Shown here: positions 41,299 to 49,678 of the stretch, piece after piece | How the letters are laid out: every line of letters starts with the position of its first letter | Position numbering within the stretch: position 1 is the stretch's first letter | Source of the DNA: Brevibacterium luteolum | Lineage (GTDB): Bacteria > Actinomycetota > Actinomycetes > Actinomycetales > Brevibacteriaceae | Length of the DNA stretch: 64,000 nt | Direction: 5' to 3' | NCBI RefSeq assembly: GCF_013004595.1 | Contig: NZ_JABEMC010000001.1 | Span: 558,001-622,000, forward strand | The notes under the pieces: generated by a model | What the model was told of the DNA's origin: nothing | Database searches by the model: none | Seen by the model: the letters and a program-made list of their open reading frames with translations, nothing else | Translations under genes and position numbers: made by a program

Positions 41299-43485
41299 AT
41301 GACCCGCGAACCGATCGACGTCAGCACCCTGCTCGACGACGAGCGCCTGTGCGCTGACCTGCGCACCGTCGGCATCACCACCGTTGACGAAGCGCTGCGC
41401 TACTTCCCGCGCCGCTACCTGCAGGCCGGCACCCTGAGCAACCTGGCGATGGTGATGGAGGAAGGCGCCGACGTTGCCTTCATGGCCCGCGTCGAATCCG
41501 TCACCACCCGGCAGATGCGCCAGCGCCGCGGCAGCATCACCACCGCCCGGGTCTCCGACGGCTCCTTCATCGTCGAAGTGCCCTTCTTCAACCAGCACTG
41601 GATCGCCGACAAGATGCTGCCCGGCACCGAGATCGCCATCAGCGGCAAGGTCGCCAAGCAGAACCCCAAATACGGCTCAGCCGCCCACTTCCAGATCAAG
41701 AACCCCGTGTGGCTCAACCAGATCGCCGGTGATGAGCTGACGTTCGAGACCCGCAGCCACCCGATCCCGATCTACAAATCCAGCAACCGGATCGCCACCC
41801 ACCGCATCGCCGCAGCCATCCGCACGATCCTCGACACCGCACTCGATGAGGTCTTCGCCGACCCGCTGCCCGTCCAGGTGCTCAGCGACCGGCAGCTGCC
41901 CGACCTGCGCAGCGCCTATGCGCATATGCACCGACCCGACACGATGGAACAGGTCGAAGCCGCGCAGAAGCGCTGGAAGTTCGAAGAGGCCTTCGCCCTG
42001 CAGGCCCACCTGCTGGCGCAGAAAAGCCTGTGGAACCGCGAGGTCTCCCGTGAGCTCACCGGCCGTGACGACGGGGCGCTCGCCTATTTCGACGAGCACC
42101 TGGCCTTCCAGCTCACCGGCGCCCAGCAGCGAGCCGGTGCGGAGATCGCCGCCGACCTGGCCCAGCCGCACCCAATGAACCGGCTGCTGCACGGCGACGT
42201 CGGCTCCGGCAAGACGCTTGTCGCACTGCGGGCGATGCTCCAGGCCGTCGACTCCGGTGCCCAGGCGGCGATGCTTGCCCCCACCGAAGTGCTCGCCGCC
42301 CAGCACTACCGCTCGCTCATGGCGATGCTCGGCCCGCAGGCCCAAGACCCCTCACTGTTCTCCCACGGCCGACTCTCACACGAGCACACCCGGGTGCGGG
42401 TGGCGCTGCTGACCGGCTCACTGTCGACGAAGGAGCGCAAGGAGCTGCTGCTGGCCCTGGTCGCCGGGCAGATCGACATCATCGTCGGCACCCACGCACT
42501 CGTGTCCGACACAACGATCTTCAACGCCCTCGGCCTCGTCGTCATCGACGAACAGCACCGCTTCGGTGTGGCCCAGCGCGAGGCGCTGCGCCGCAAATCC
42601 TCCGACTACGCCCCGCACGCCCTCGTTATGACCGCCACCCCCATCCCGCGCACCATGGCGCTGACCGTCTTCGGCGACCTGGAGACCTCCGTGCTCGACG
42701 AGCTGCCACACGGGCCCAAGACCATCGCCACCCACGCGTTCTCGCTCAGTGAGCACCCCACCTGGCTCGACCGGGTGCTCGCCATCGTCGCCGAGGCGGC
42801 TGCGGCCGGTCAGCAGACTTTTATCGTCGCCTCGAAGATCGACTTCGACCCCAGCCAGGGCGACCCGCTGACCGCACCGATCGGTGTCGACGAGCTCCAG
42901 CGCCGCCTGCAGAACCACCCGGCTGTCGCCCACCTCGATATGGCGGTTGTGCACGGCCGGATGGGCATGGAGGACAAAGAGGAGGTCATGCGCGCCTTCG
43001 CCGTCGGCAAACTCGACGTGCTCATCGCCACCACCGTCATCGAAGTCGGCATCGACGTTCCGCGGGCCCGCATCATGGTGATCTTCGATGCCGAGAACTT
43101 CGGCGTCGCCCAGCTGCATCAGCTGCGCGGACGCATCGGCCGCGACGGGCAGCCCGCGACCTGTTTTCTGCTCACCCACCAGCCATCGGGCAGCGAGGCG
43201 ATGGAGCGCCTGCAGACCGTCGCCGAGACCCTCGACGGCTTCGCTCTGGCCGAATTCGACATGGAGAAGCGCCGCGAAGGCGACGTGCTCGGCCGCACCC
43301 AGTGGGGCCGCACTTCACTGACCCACCTGTCGGTCGCCCGCGACAAACGCGTCATCGAAGATGCCCGGAAAGCCGCAGCAGACGTTGTCGACGCTGACCC
43401 GCTGTTCGAGGCCTACCCGCACCTGCGCGACTTCATCGACACGATCATCGGCCCCGAACGCAGCTTCGGCAGCACGGCGGACTGA
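41299..43485 (+). CDS. recG: ATP-dependent DNA helicase RecG
   Basis: 728-residue branched-DNA helicase that remodels stalled forks and R-loops. An N-terminal wedge OB domain (about residues 55-140) precedes the helicase core: LLHGDVGSGKTLVAL (Walker A about 298-312), VVIDEQHRFGVAQR (motif II about 414-427), MTATPIPRTM (about 446-455), and VIEVGIDVPRA with QLRGRIGRDGQPATC (motifs V/VI about 582-615). Starts ATG and follows the DAK2 gene after 19 bp; rsmD follows after 2 bp. Confidence 0.96.
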   Translation: MTREPIDVSTLLDDERLCADLRTVGITTVDEALRYFPRRYLQAGTLSNLAMVMEEGADVAFMARVESVTTRQMRQRRGSITTARVSDGSFIVEVPFFNQHWIADKMLPGTEIAISGKVAKQNPKYGSAAHFQIKNPVWLNQIAGDELTFETRSHPIPIYKSSNRIATHRIAAAIRTILDTALDEVFADPLPVQVLSDRQLPDLRSAYAHMHRPDTMEQVEAAQKRWKFEEAFALQAHLLAQKSLWNREVSRELTGRDDGALAYFDEHLAFQLTGAQQRAGAEIAADLAQPHPMNRLLHGDVGSGKTLVALRAMLQAVDSGAQAAMLAPTEVLAAQHYRSLMAMLGPQAQDPSLFSHGRLSHEHTRVRVALLTGSLSTKERKELLLALVAGQIDIIVGTHALVSDTTIFNALGLVVIDEQHRFGVAQREALRRKSSDYAPHALVMTATPIPRTMALTVFGDLETSVLDELPHGPKTIATHAFSLSEHPTWLDRVLAIVAEAAAAGQQTFIVASKIDFDPSQGDPLTAPIGVDELQRRLQNHPAVAHLDMAVVHGRMGMEDKEEVMRAFAVGKLDVLIATTVIEVGIDVPRARIMVIFDAENFGVAQLHQLRGRIGRDGQPATCFLLTHQPSGSEAMERLQTVAETLDGFALAEFDMEKRREGDVLGRTQWGRTSLTHLSVARDKRVIEDARKAAADVVDADPLFEAYPHLRDFIDTIIGPERSFGSTAD

Positions 43486-43487
43486 GC

Positions 43488-44045
43488 ATGCGCATCATCG
43501 CCGGCCGCTTCAAAGGCCACCGCCTCAAGACCCCGCCAGGCGAGGGCACCCGCCCGACCTCTGACCGGGTGCGTGAATCCCTGTTCTCCTCACTCACCAC
43601 TCTCGACGTGCTCACCGGTGCCCACGTCCTCGACGTCTGCGCAGGTTCCGGCGGCCTCGGCTTCGAAGCGCTCTCCCGCGGAGCAGCCCACGTCACCTTC
43701 ATCGAACGCGCCGCCTCCGTGTGCCGCGTCATCACCGCCAACGCCCGCTCGCTGCGCGTGACAGGCGAGGTCGAGATCATCCAGGCGTCGGCTGCCTCGG
43801 GCGCGGGACGGCTGCCGGAAGGCAGCATTGACCTCATCTTCGCCGACCCGCCGTATCCCATGCCCGAGGCAGAGGTGACCGCGATCCTGGACGCGTGCGT
43901 CCCGCTGCTGCGTGACCCGGCAGCGCTCATCGTGTTCGAACGCTCCAGCCGGTCACCGGAGCCGAGGCTGCCGCAGCGGCTGGAGGTGTTCCGGCACAAG
44001 AAGGTCGGCGAGACCGCATTGTGGTTCCTGCAGCTGCGGGAGTGA
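43488..44045 (+). CDS. rsmD: 16S rRNA (guanine(966)-N(2))-methyltransferase RsmD
   Basis: 185-residue SAM-dependent methyltransferase modifying G966 of 16S rRNA. MRIIAGRFKGHRLKTPPG at the N terminus, RPTSDRVRESLFSSL (residues about 23-37), the SAM motif VLDVCAGSGGLGFEALSRGA (about 47-66) and the catalytic DPPYPMPE (about 120-127) are all characteristic. It ends 26 bp from the convergent ehuA gene; that short gap holds no hairpin I can see. Confidence 0.94.
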   Translation: MRIIAGRFKGHRLKTPPGEGTRPTSDRVRESLFSSLTTLDVLTGAHVLDVCAGSGGLGFEALSRGAAHVTFIERAASVCRVITANARSLRVTGEVEIIQASAASGAGRLPEGSIDLIFADPPYPMPEAEVTAILDACVPLLRDPAALIVFERSSRSPEPRLPQRLEVFRHKKVGETALWFLQLRE

Positions 44046-44071
44046 CGAACGTGCGGGGCTGAGGCCTGGGG

Positions 44072-44893
44072 TCAGCGCTCCAGCACCGCGGAGAGGAACT
44101 TCGCGGTGCGCTCATGCTGCGGGCGGGTGAAGATCTCATCCGGCGGGCCGTCTTCGATGATCTGGCCGTCGGAGAACATCAACACCCGCTGAGAGACATC
44201 GCGGGCGAACTGCATCTCATGGGTGACGATGAGCATCGTGATGTCCGTGGTCTCGGCGATCTCGCGCAGCACCCCGAGCACATCGTCGACGAGCTCCGGG
44301 TCGAGAGCCGAAGTCACCTCGTCGAGCAGCAGCACCTCGGGATCCATCGCCAGCGCACGGGCGATCGCCACACGCTGCTGCTGTCCGCCCGAGAGCTTCG
44401 TCGGATGCTCATTCTCCTTGTCGGCCAGGCCGACCCGCTTCAGCAGCGCACGTGCCTTCTCCAGCGCCTCGGCCTTCGACATGCCGAGCACGTGGATCGG
44501 TGCTTCGATGATGTTCTCAGCGACCGTCATATTGGGGAACAGGTTGAAGTGCTGGAACACCATGCCGATGCGCTTGGTGTTGCTGCGCACCTGCTTCTTC
44601 GGCAGCGCTACCCGCTTATCGCCGCGCTTCTCGTGCGTCAGCGGCTTGCCGTGGACGTAGATGTAGCCGTCGGTCAGGCTCTCCAGTGTCATGATGAGCC
44701 TGAGGATCGTCGTCTTGCCCGAACCGCTGGGCCCGATGAGCGTGACGCGCTCGCCAGGGGCGACGGAGAAGTTGAGGTCCTGGAGGACGACGTTGGCGCC
44801 GAAACGCTTCTCGACGTCGACGAACTCGATGGCCGGCTGGGCTGCCGCAGCGCCGTCCGCGCGGGACTGTGGGGTCTCGTCAGTACCGGGCAA
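44072..44893 (-). CDS. ehuA: Ectoine/hydroxyectoine-type ABC transporter ATP-binding protein
   Basis: 273-residue ABC ATPase of the polar amino acid/ectoine (EhuA) type. Walker A GPSGSGKTT (residues about 50-58), Q-loop GMVFQHFNLFPNMTV (about 108-122), signature LSGGQQQRVAIARALAMDPE (about 163-182), Walker B VLLLDEVTSALDPE and H-loop IVTHEM. The TTG at 44893 has GGAGAAG upstream and overlaps ehuD by 14 bases; a further upstream ATG at 44962 would add residues without similarity. The KRGDKRVALPKKQVRSNTKR insertion between Walker A and the Q-loop is typical of EhuA as I recall it. Confidence 0.85.
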   Translation of the reverse strand: MPGTDETPQSRADGAAAAQPAIEFVDVEKRFGANVVLQDLNFSVAPGERVTLIGPSGSGKTTILRLIMTLESLTDGYIYVHGKPLTHEKRGDKRVALPKKQVRSNTKRIGMVFQHFNLFPNMTVAENIIEAPIHVLGMSKAEALEKARALLKRVGLADKENEHPTKLSGGQQQRVAIARALAMDPEVLLLDEVTSALDPELVDDVLGVLREIAETTDITMLIVTHEMQFARDVSQRVLMFSDGQIIEDGPPDEIFTRPQHERTAKFLSAVLER

Positions 44894-45536
44894 GGGACTT
44901 CTCCAATCGTCGGATGAGCAGTGAGGTCGGATAGCTGGCGGCCAGGAAGATGAGGCCGGCAAGCGTGAACACCTCGGTGTAGGCGAAGTGTCGGCCGCCG
45001 TACTGTTGGGCGGAGGTCACCAGCTCGACGACTCCGATGGCGAACAGGAACGGGGTGTCCTTGAACATCGCCACCGCGTAGTTGCCCAGCGAGGGGACTG
45101 TCGCCCGCAGCGCCTGGGGGAGGACGATCGAACGGAACGCCCGGGCCGGCGGCAGCGACAGCGCGCTGATCGCTTCCCACTGGCCCTTCGGCACTGAGTC
45201 GATGCCGGCCCGGTAGCTTTCGGACATGTACGTCGAATAGTGCACGCCGATGATGATGAGCCCGAGCGTCAGCGACGGAATCCCGGCGAGCACCGGATGC
45301 TTGGCGAACAGGAAGTAGATGAACAGCAGCTGCACCACCAGCGGCGTGTTGCGCACGAATGCGACGGCGAGTTTGAGCAGCCAGTTGATCCACCAGGGCA
45401 GGATGCGCAGCAGGATCGCGATGACGAGTCCGAGCACAACGGCGATGAGTGTCCCGCCGACGGTGGCGATGAGGGTGTTCCCGAAGCCCTTGAGCAGCAG
45501 CGGCAGCGCATCGAATGCGCGCGACCAATCCCACAT
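44880..45536 (-). CDS. ehuD: Ectoine/hydroxyectoine-type ABC transporter permease EhuD
   Basis: 218-residue permease of the His/Glu/Gln/Arg ABC permease family with about five membrane helices. FVRNTPLVVQLLFIYF (residues about 68-83) and the EAA-type loop QWEAISALSLPPARAFRSIVLPQALRATVPSL (broken here for reading: the loop covers about 125-155) contact the ATPase. The start overlaps the ehuC stop as ATGA. The open frame continues far upstream through ehuC out of register and is a shadow there. Confidence 0.85.
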   Translation of the reverse strand: MWDWSRAFDALPLLLKGFGNTLIATVGGTLIAVVLGLVIAILLRILPWWINWLLKLAVAFVRNTPLVVQLLFIYFLFAKHPVLAGIPSLTLGLIIIGVHYSTYMSESYRAGIDSVPKGQWEAISALSLPPARAFRSIVLPQALRATVPSLGNYAVAMFKDTPFLFAIGVVELVTSAQQYGGRHFAYTEVFTLAGLIFLAASYPTSLLIRRLEKSLARY

Positions 45537-46267
45537 CAGCCCAGCACCTCCTTCTTCGGACGGTGCTGTCGGAAGAACACGCTGCGCAGACCTGCGGACT
45601 TCTCTCGCCGGCCGAGTGCGACCGCAGCCCGGTGCTCGAGGGCATCCATGCCGACCTGCAGCAGCCAGGCGAGCACGAAGTACAGCAGCAGCCCGACGGA
45701 GTAGGCGAAGAACGTGTCGCCGGTGGCCTGCCGCAGCTGGTCGATGCGGTCGGTGAGGTCCTGCAGGGTGACGAAGGAGACGACTGCGGTGCCCTTGAGC
45801 AGCTGGATGAGCAGCGTCGCCAGCGACGGGATCATGAGCAGCCAGGCCTGCGGGAAGATGATGCGCCGCAGCATCCGCACCGGCGACAGGCTCAGCGCCG
45901 TCGCCGCCTCCCACTGGCCGCGGTCGACGTGCGCGATCGACGAGCGCACTACCTCGGCGGAGTAGGCCCCGTAGTTGAGTGCCAGGGCGAAGATGCCGCA
46001 GCTGAGCGGATCGAGATTCACACCCAGCAGCGGCAGCACGTAGAAGAGCCAGAACAGCTGGACGAGCAGGGACGTGCCGCGGAAGAACTCGACGATGATG
46101 CGTGCCGGGATGCCGAGCCAGCGGTACGGGCTGGCCATCGCCAGTCCGAGCACTAAGGCGATGAGCAGCGCACCTGCTGCCCCGCCGGCAGTGAGTAGGA
46201 GGGTGATCTTCAGGCCGTCCCACAGCTGGGGTGCATAGCTGAAGAGCGTCGAGAGGTTGTCTGTCAT
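45536..46267 (-). CDS. ehuC: Ectoine/hydroxyectoine-type ABC transporter permease EhuC
   Basis: 243-residue permease, partner of EhuD. The first cytosolic/periplasmic motif is FFRGTSLLVQLFWLFYVLP (residues about 60-78); the EAA loop is GQWEAATALSLSPVRMLRR followed by IIFPQA (about 115-139). A basic C-terminal tail RREKSAGLRSVFFRQHRPKK follows the last helix. It starts 120 bp after the ehuB stop, separated by a strong hairpin, and is coupled to ehuD by ATGA overlap. Confidence 0.86.
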   Translation of the reverse strand: MTDNLSTLFSYAPQLWDGLKITLLLTAGGAAGALLIALVLGLAMASPYRWLGIPARIIVEFFRGTSLLVQLFWLFYVLPLLGVNLDPLSCGIFALALNYGAYSAEVVRSSIAHVDRGQWEAATALSLSPVRMLRRIIFPQAWLLMIPSLATLLIQLLKGTAVVSFVTLQDLTDRIDQLRQATGDTFFAYSVGLLLYFVLAWLLQVGMDALEHRAAVALGRREKSAGLRSVFFRQHRPKKEVLG

Positions 46268-46337
46268 GAGCGCGTGTCTGTCATGTGCGTGCCTGGGATT
46301 CGGGTCGGAGGTGCAGAATACGCGTCGTCACCGGCGA

Positions 46338-46364
46338 GCGGCCCGCTCCCGAGGTGCGGGCCGC
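46338..46364 (-). terminator. Intercistronic hairpin between ehuB and ehuCDA
   Basis: Perfect 9-bp stem GCGGCCCGC (46338-46346) / GCGGGCCGC (46356-46364) with a 9-base loop, 24 bases downstream of the leftward ehuB stop. Such hairpins after a binding-protein gene usually cause partial termination or protect the upstream mRNA, so more binding protein is made than permease. Confidence 0.65.
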
Positions 46365-46387
46365 CCTGCCGATGACAGCGGACGTGA

Positions 46388-47278
46388 TCAGCTGGGCAGG
46401 TCACCCGAGCACAGCTGCTCGGTGGTGATGGACCCGTCAGGGCGCTCCTCGGCGGTGAAGCCGAACTCACCGACGATGTCGAGGTAGCGCTGCTCGTCGC
46501 CGACGATCTCGTCGAGCTTCTCGTTGTAGGCCTTGAGCAGCTCTTCGTCATCGGTGCGGAAAACGGTGCCACCGGCACCGATCTGCGGCACGCCGTCGAT
46601 CTCCTGCACGAACGACTCGGTCACCTCGACACCGGCATCCGGATTGTTGTCAGCCATCCAGTTAAGTGAGATGCCGGTGAGTGCGAAGACATCAGCCCTG
46701 CCGGAGGTCACCATGTCCATTCCGTCCTGCGGGGTGCCCACCTCAGTCGAACCGTCGATGCCGAGGTCGGCGGCGTAGTCCGATTCGATCGCACCGGTCA
46801 TCGTGGCAAGCGTGACATCGTCGTTGGCCGCGACATCATCGAGCGTCTTGAGATTGTGCGGGTTGCCCTCCTTGACCATGAGCGCGGTCGTGTACATGAA
46901 CTCCGGGTTGGAGAACGACGCCTGTTCGCAGCGGTCGGGCAGGATCGACATGCCCGCGGAGACGACGTCGAAGCGGTCAGCGTTAAGGCCCGGGATGAGA
47001 CCGCCGAACTCGGTGAGCACACCGTCGACCTCCTCGATGCCGAGCTCCTTGAAGATCTCGCGGTGCAGCGCGACAGTGGCGCCGGTCAGCTCGCCATCGG
47101 CTTCGAAGCTGTAAGGAGCCTCGCCGGCGAAGCCGACGGTGATCTTCTTGTCCTCCTGGGCCTTCTCCAGCGTCGTGCTGCCGGCATCCGAACCGCCTCC
47201 GCCGCAGGCGGCGACGAGTCCGAGCGAGGCGACGGCGGCAAGGGCTGCCAGGGGGCGGGCGATTCTGTGGTTGCGCAT
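46388..47278 (-). CDS. ehuB: Ectoine/hydroxyectoine-type ABC transporter substrate-binding lipoprotein
   Basis: 296-residue extracytoplasmic binding protein of the SBP_bac_3 family. MRNHRIARPLAALAAVASLG is the signal, with lipobox VAAC (Cys about residue 25) and a GGGGSDAGS tether. The mature part has ITVGFAGEAPYSFEADGELT, GVLTEFGGLIPGLNADRFDV and GMSILPDRCEQASFSNPEF, which match EhuB proteins for ectoine and hydroxyectoine well. The ATG follows CGGAGTATCT. Neighbouring ehuCDA genes support the call; binding of another compatible solute or amino acid cannot be excluded. The 217-bp gap to coaD has no clear promoter for ehuB. Confidence 0.85.
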   Translation of the reverse strand: MRNHRIARPLAALAAVASLGLVAACGGGGSDAGSTTLEKAQEDKKITVGFAGEAPYSFEADGELTGATVALHREIFKELGIEEVDGVLTEFGGLIPGLNADRFDVVSAGMSILPDRCEQASFSNPEFMYTTALMVKEGNPHNLKTLDDVAANDDVTLATMTGAIESDYAADLGIDGSTEVGTPQDGMDMVTSGRADVFALTGISLNWMADNNPDAGVEVTESFVQEIDGVPQIGAGGTVFRTDDEELLKAYNEKLDEIVGDEQRYLDIVGEFGFTAEERPDGSITTEQLCSGDLPS

Positions 47279-47495
47279 AGATACTCCGTTTCGTGCGTAC
47301 AGCAGGTGACGACCAGACAAGAAGTGTCGACCGAGCCGGTATGACCCAGGTCACTGCTCAACAACAGTATCGAGCGTTGTCTGCGCATCTACGGCATTTC
47401 CGGGAGCGTTAGGACATCGTTACATGCCCTGGCCGCCGCCGAGGCGTCCTGCGCTAGTCTGAGAGCGTCACCAGCCCCCGATGGAACGGATGCGT

Positions 47496-47993
47496 ATGAA
47501 GGTCGTCTGCCCCGGCTCCTATGACCCGGTCACCGTCGGACACATCGACATCGCCGCCAGGGCCGCCGCGCTGTTCGACGAGGTCGTCATCGCCGTGGTG
47601 CACAACCCGGCCAAGACCGGCCACTATCCGGTCGCCCAGCGCATCGAGCTCATCGAGGCTGCCCTGACCGCCGATCCGCGCACCGAGCAGGCCGCGAACA
47701 TCGTCGTCGACGACGTGCCCGGCGGTCTGCTCGTGGATTACTGCGCGCAGATCGGCGCTTCAGCCGTCGTCAAGGGGCTGCGTTCAGGCACCGACTTCGC
47801 TTATGAGCTGCCGATGGCCCTGATGAACCGGCACCTGACCGAACTGGAGACGATCTTCGTGCCCGGCGACCCGCGTTTCGAGCACGTCTCCTCCTCGCTC
47901 ATCCGCGAAGTCCACACACTCGGCGGAGACGTCTCGGGGCTCGTGCCGGCTGCGGTGCTCGAAGCGATGGATGCCAAGCGCCGGGCCGACTGA
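47496..47993 (+). CDS. coaD: Phosphopantetheine adenylyltransferase
   Basis: 165-residue nucleotidyltransferase of coenzyme A synthesis. It begins MKVVCPGSYDPVTVGHIDIA with the TxGH ATP motif (residues about 13-16); VKGLRSGTDFAYELPMALMN (about 90-109) and the ISSTxI-type motif VSSSLIREV (about 132-140) complete the site. ATGs at 47481 and 47490 are in frame, but 47496 gives the standard N terminus. A TAGTCT at 47455-47460 may be the -10. Confidence 0.94.
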   Translation: MKVVCPGSYDPVTVGHIDIAARAAALFDEVVIAVVHNPAKTGHYPVAQRIELIEAALTADPRTEQAANIVVDDVPGGLLVDYCAQIGASAVVKGLRSGTDFAYELPMALMNRHLTELETIFVPGDPRFEHVSSSLIREVHTLGGDVSGLVPAAVLEAMDAKRRAD

Positions 47994-48082
47994 CCGCTGG
48001 CTGCCAGCTGGCCCTGCCTGCTGCTCGCAGATGTCCAGTGAGGTGCACATCACCTCAAGTGGCAATCACTGGGCGAAGCCAT

Positions 48083-48088
48083 TAGACT
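48083..48088 (+). promoter_or_regulatory. Candidate -10 (TAGACT) for the DUF177-rpmF-rnc operon
   Basis: TAGACT lies 68 bases before the DUF177 start, with a weak TGGCAA 17 bases upstream. It is in the 162-bp gap after coaD. Confidence 0.4.
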
Positions 48089-48155
48089 GTTTCCTTGCGT
48101 GTGATCCGTTGCGTGCCGACATCACGGACAGCGTCCAAACCGGAGGTGAAGACAC

Positions 48156-48677
48156 ATGAGCAGTAGATCTGACCTCATCGTCGACCTTCGCTCGCTCGGC
48201 CTGGCAGACAGGCCAGGCGAATGGACTCGACTGGAACGTGATGTCGCGGCTCCGGCGGATCTGCGGATCGAGATGATCGGAGTGCCAACCGGTTCGCCGC
48301 TTCACCTGGACCTGCAGCTCGACTCCGTGGTGGAGGGGATCTTCGTCTCCGGCACTGTCACGGCCACAGCCCAGGGACAGGACGCCCGCACGCTGGAGGA
48401 CCTGGAGGTTCCGCTGAACGTGGAGCTGTCCGAACTCTTCGCGTACGAGGTCGAAGAGGGCGACGAGGAGACATATCCGGTTGATCGCGATCGGATCGAC
48501 CTCGAACCGGCGATCCGAGACGCACTCGTCATGGCTTTGCCGTTCCGTCCTCTCAAGGATGGGGAGGATGCGGACGAGTTCCGGTACACCGTCGGCGAGG
48601 ACATCGTCGAAGAGGCACCGGCAGATGACCCACGCTGGTCAGAACTGAAACGACTGTTAGAAGAGAAAGAGAGCTAG
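48156..48677 (+). CDS. DUF177 (YceD-like) ribosome-linked protein
   Basis: 173-residue acidic protein of the DUF177/YceD family, almost always encoded just before rpmF. Homologues are linked to 23S rRNA accumulation. Recognisable parts are [15 protein letters not shown] at the N terminus, [20 protein letters not shown] (residues about 66-85) and a strongly acidic middle ([20 protein letters not shown]). The usual cysteine pair of the family is not present. ATG follows GGAGGTGA. rpmF starts two bases after the stop. Confidence 0.88.
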   Translation: MSSRSDLIVDLRSLGLADRPGEWTRLERDVAAPADLRIEMIGVPTGSPLHLDLQLDSVVEGIFVSGTVTATAQGQDARTLEDLEVPLNVELSELFAYEVEEGDEETYPVDRDRIDLEPAIRDALVMALPFRPLKDGEDADEFRYTVGEDIVEEAPADDPRWSELKRLLEEKES

Positions 48678-48679
48678 AC

Positions 48680-48883
48680 GTGGCTGTTCCCAAGCGAAAG
48701 ATGTCGCGCAGCAATACCCGCCACCGTCGTTCGCAGTGGAAGGCCAAGGTTCCGACCTTGGTCAAGACTGTGGAGAACGGTCGCGTTGTGTACTCGCGCC
48801 CGCACCAGGCCAAGGTGGTTGAGGACTCCGCCGGCACCCCGCTGTTCCTTGAATACAAGGGACGCAAGGTCGCCGACATCTGA
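48680..48883 (+). CDS. rpmF: 50S ribosomal protein L32, zinc-free (C-) form
   Basis: 67-residue ribosomal protein. The N-terminal half [20 protein letters not shown] is invariant L32. The C-terminal half lacks the two CxxC pairs of the zinc-binding form and instead has [19 protein letters not shown] and [12 protein letters not shown], so this is the C- type that does not need zinc. GTG start; the DUF177 stop is two bases upstream, so translation is coupled. Confidence 0.94.
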   Translation: MAVPKRKMSRSNTRHRRSQWKAKVPTLVKTVENGRVVYSRPHQAKVVEDSAGTPLFLEYKGRKVADI

Positions 48884-48913
48884 TTCGGTTCTTCAGACGA
48901 ATCGCATCAGACA

Positions 48914-49624
48914 GTGGACTCAGCACCTGATCTGAACACACTCAACGAGCGTCTCGGGGTCGACATCGACCCCGAGACGCTTCGTCTTGCCCTCACGCAC
49001 CGCAGCTACGCGTTCGAGAACGGCGGCATCCCCACCAATGAGCGCCTGGAGTTCCTCGGTGACGCCGTCCTGCAGCTCGTCGCCACTGAGTCGCTGTTCC
49101 TCGACAACCCCGAGCTGCCCGAGGGCCGGCTGGCGAAGATGCGCGCCGCCGTCGTCAACACCCGTGCGCTGGCGCAGATCGCCCGGCGTCTGAAGATCGG
49201 CGAGTTCGTGCTGCTGGGCAAGGGCGAGGAGATGACAGGCGGGCGGACGAAGGACTCGATCCTCGCCGACACCGTCGAATCCCTCATCGGTGCCTGCTTC
49301 ATCAGCCGCGGCCGCGCAGAGGCCTTCGCACTTGTCCACCGGCTCATCGACGACATGCTCGTCGACGCCGTCCGCCTCGGCGCCGGCATGGACTACAAGA
49401 CGACCCTGCAGGAAGCCGCCGCCGACCTCGACCTCGGCGCCGTCGTCTACGAGGTCACCGGCCGCGGACCCGACCACGCACGCGTCTTCACCGCCGTCGC
49501 CCTGCTCGGCGGGACGGTATGGGGCACCGGCGAGGGCACCTCGAAGAAGGCCGCAGAAGCCGTCGCCGCCGAAGCCGCCGTCACCGCGATCCGCGCCGCC
49601 CACCCGGACTACAGCCGACACTGA
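48914..49624 (+). CDS. rnc: Ribonuclease III
   Basis: 236-residue double-strand-specific ribonuclease processing rRNA and some mRNAs. The nuclease signature NERLEFLGDAVLQ (residues about 42-54) holds E46 and D50; the second acidic site is ILADTVESLIGACF (about 116-129). The dsRNA-binding domain covers about 160-232 (DYKTTLQEAAADLDLG, GTSKKAAEAVAAEAAV). GTG start is 30 bp after rpmF. Codons about 12-23 lie in a perfect 16-bp inverted repeat (48948-48981), a possible self-cleavage site. Confidence 0.95.
   Translation: MDSAPDLNTLNERLGVDIDPETLRLALTHRSYAFENGGIPTNERLEFLGDAVLQLVATESLFLDNPELPEGRLAKMRAAVVNTRALAQIARRLKIGEFVLLGKGEEMTGGRTKDSILADTVESLIGACFISRGRAEAFALVHRLIDDMLVDAVRLGAGMDYKTTLQEAAADLDLGAVVYEVTGRGPDHARVFTAVALLGGTVWGTGEGTSKKAAEAVAAEAAVTAIRAAHPDYSRH
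48948..48981 (+). promoter_or_regulatory. Perfect 16-bp inverted repeat inside the start of rnc
   Basis: AGCGTCTCGGGGTCGA (48948-48963), CA, then TCGACCCCGAGACGCT (48966-48981): every base pairs. A further G-U pair is possible outside. In the mRNA this gives a long uninterrupted helix 34 bases after the start codon, which is the kind of structure RNase III cuts. RNase III is known to limit its own mRNA by cleavage in E. coli and Streptomyces. Confidence 0.8.
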
Positions 49625-49666
49625 GTCCCCCACGCCCCGGATCGATCGGCGCCGGTGCGGCCGGGG

Positions 49667-49672
49667 TACAAT
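49667..49672 (+). promoter_or_regulatory. Candidate -10 (TACAAT) of the small membrane gene
   Basis: TACAAT ends six bases before the ATG at 49679, again fitting leaderless transcription; the gene lacks a ribosome site. No clear -35. Confidence 0.45.
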
Positions 49673-49678
49673 CCGTGT

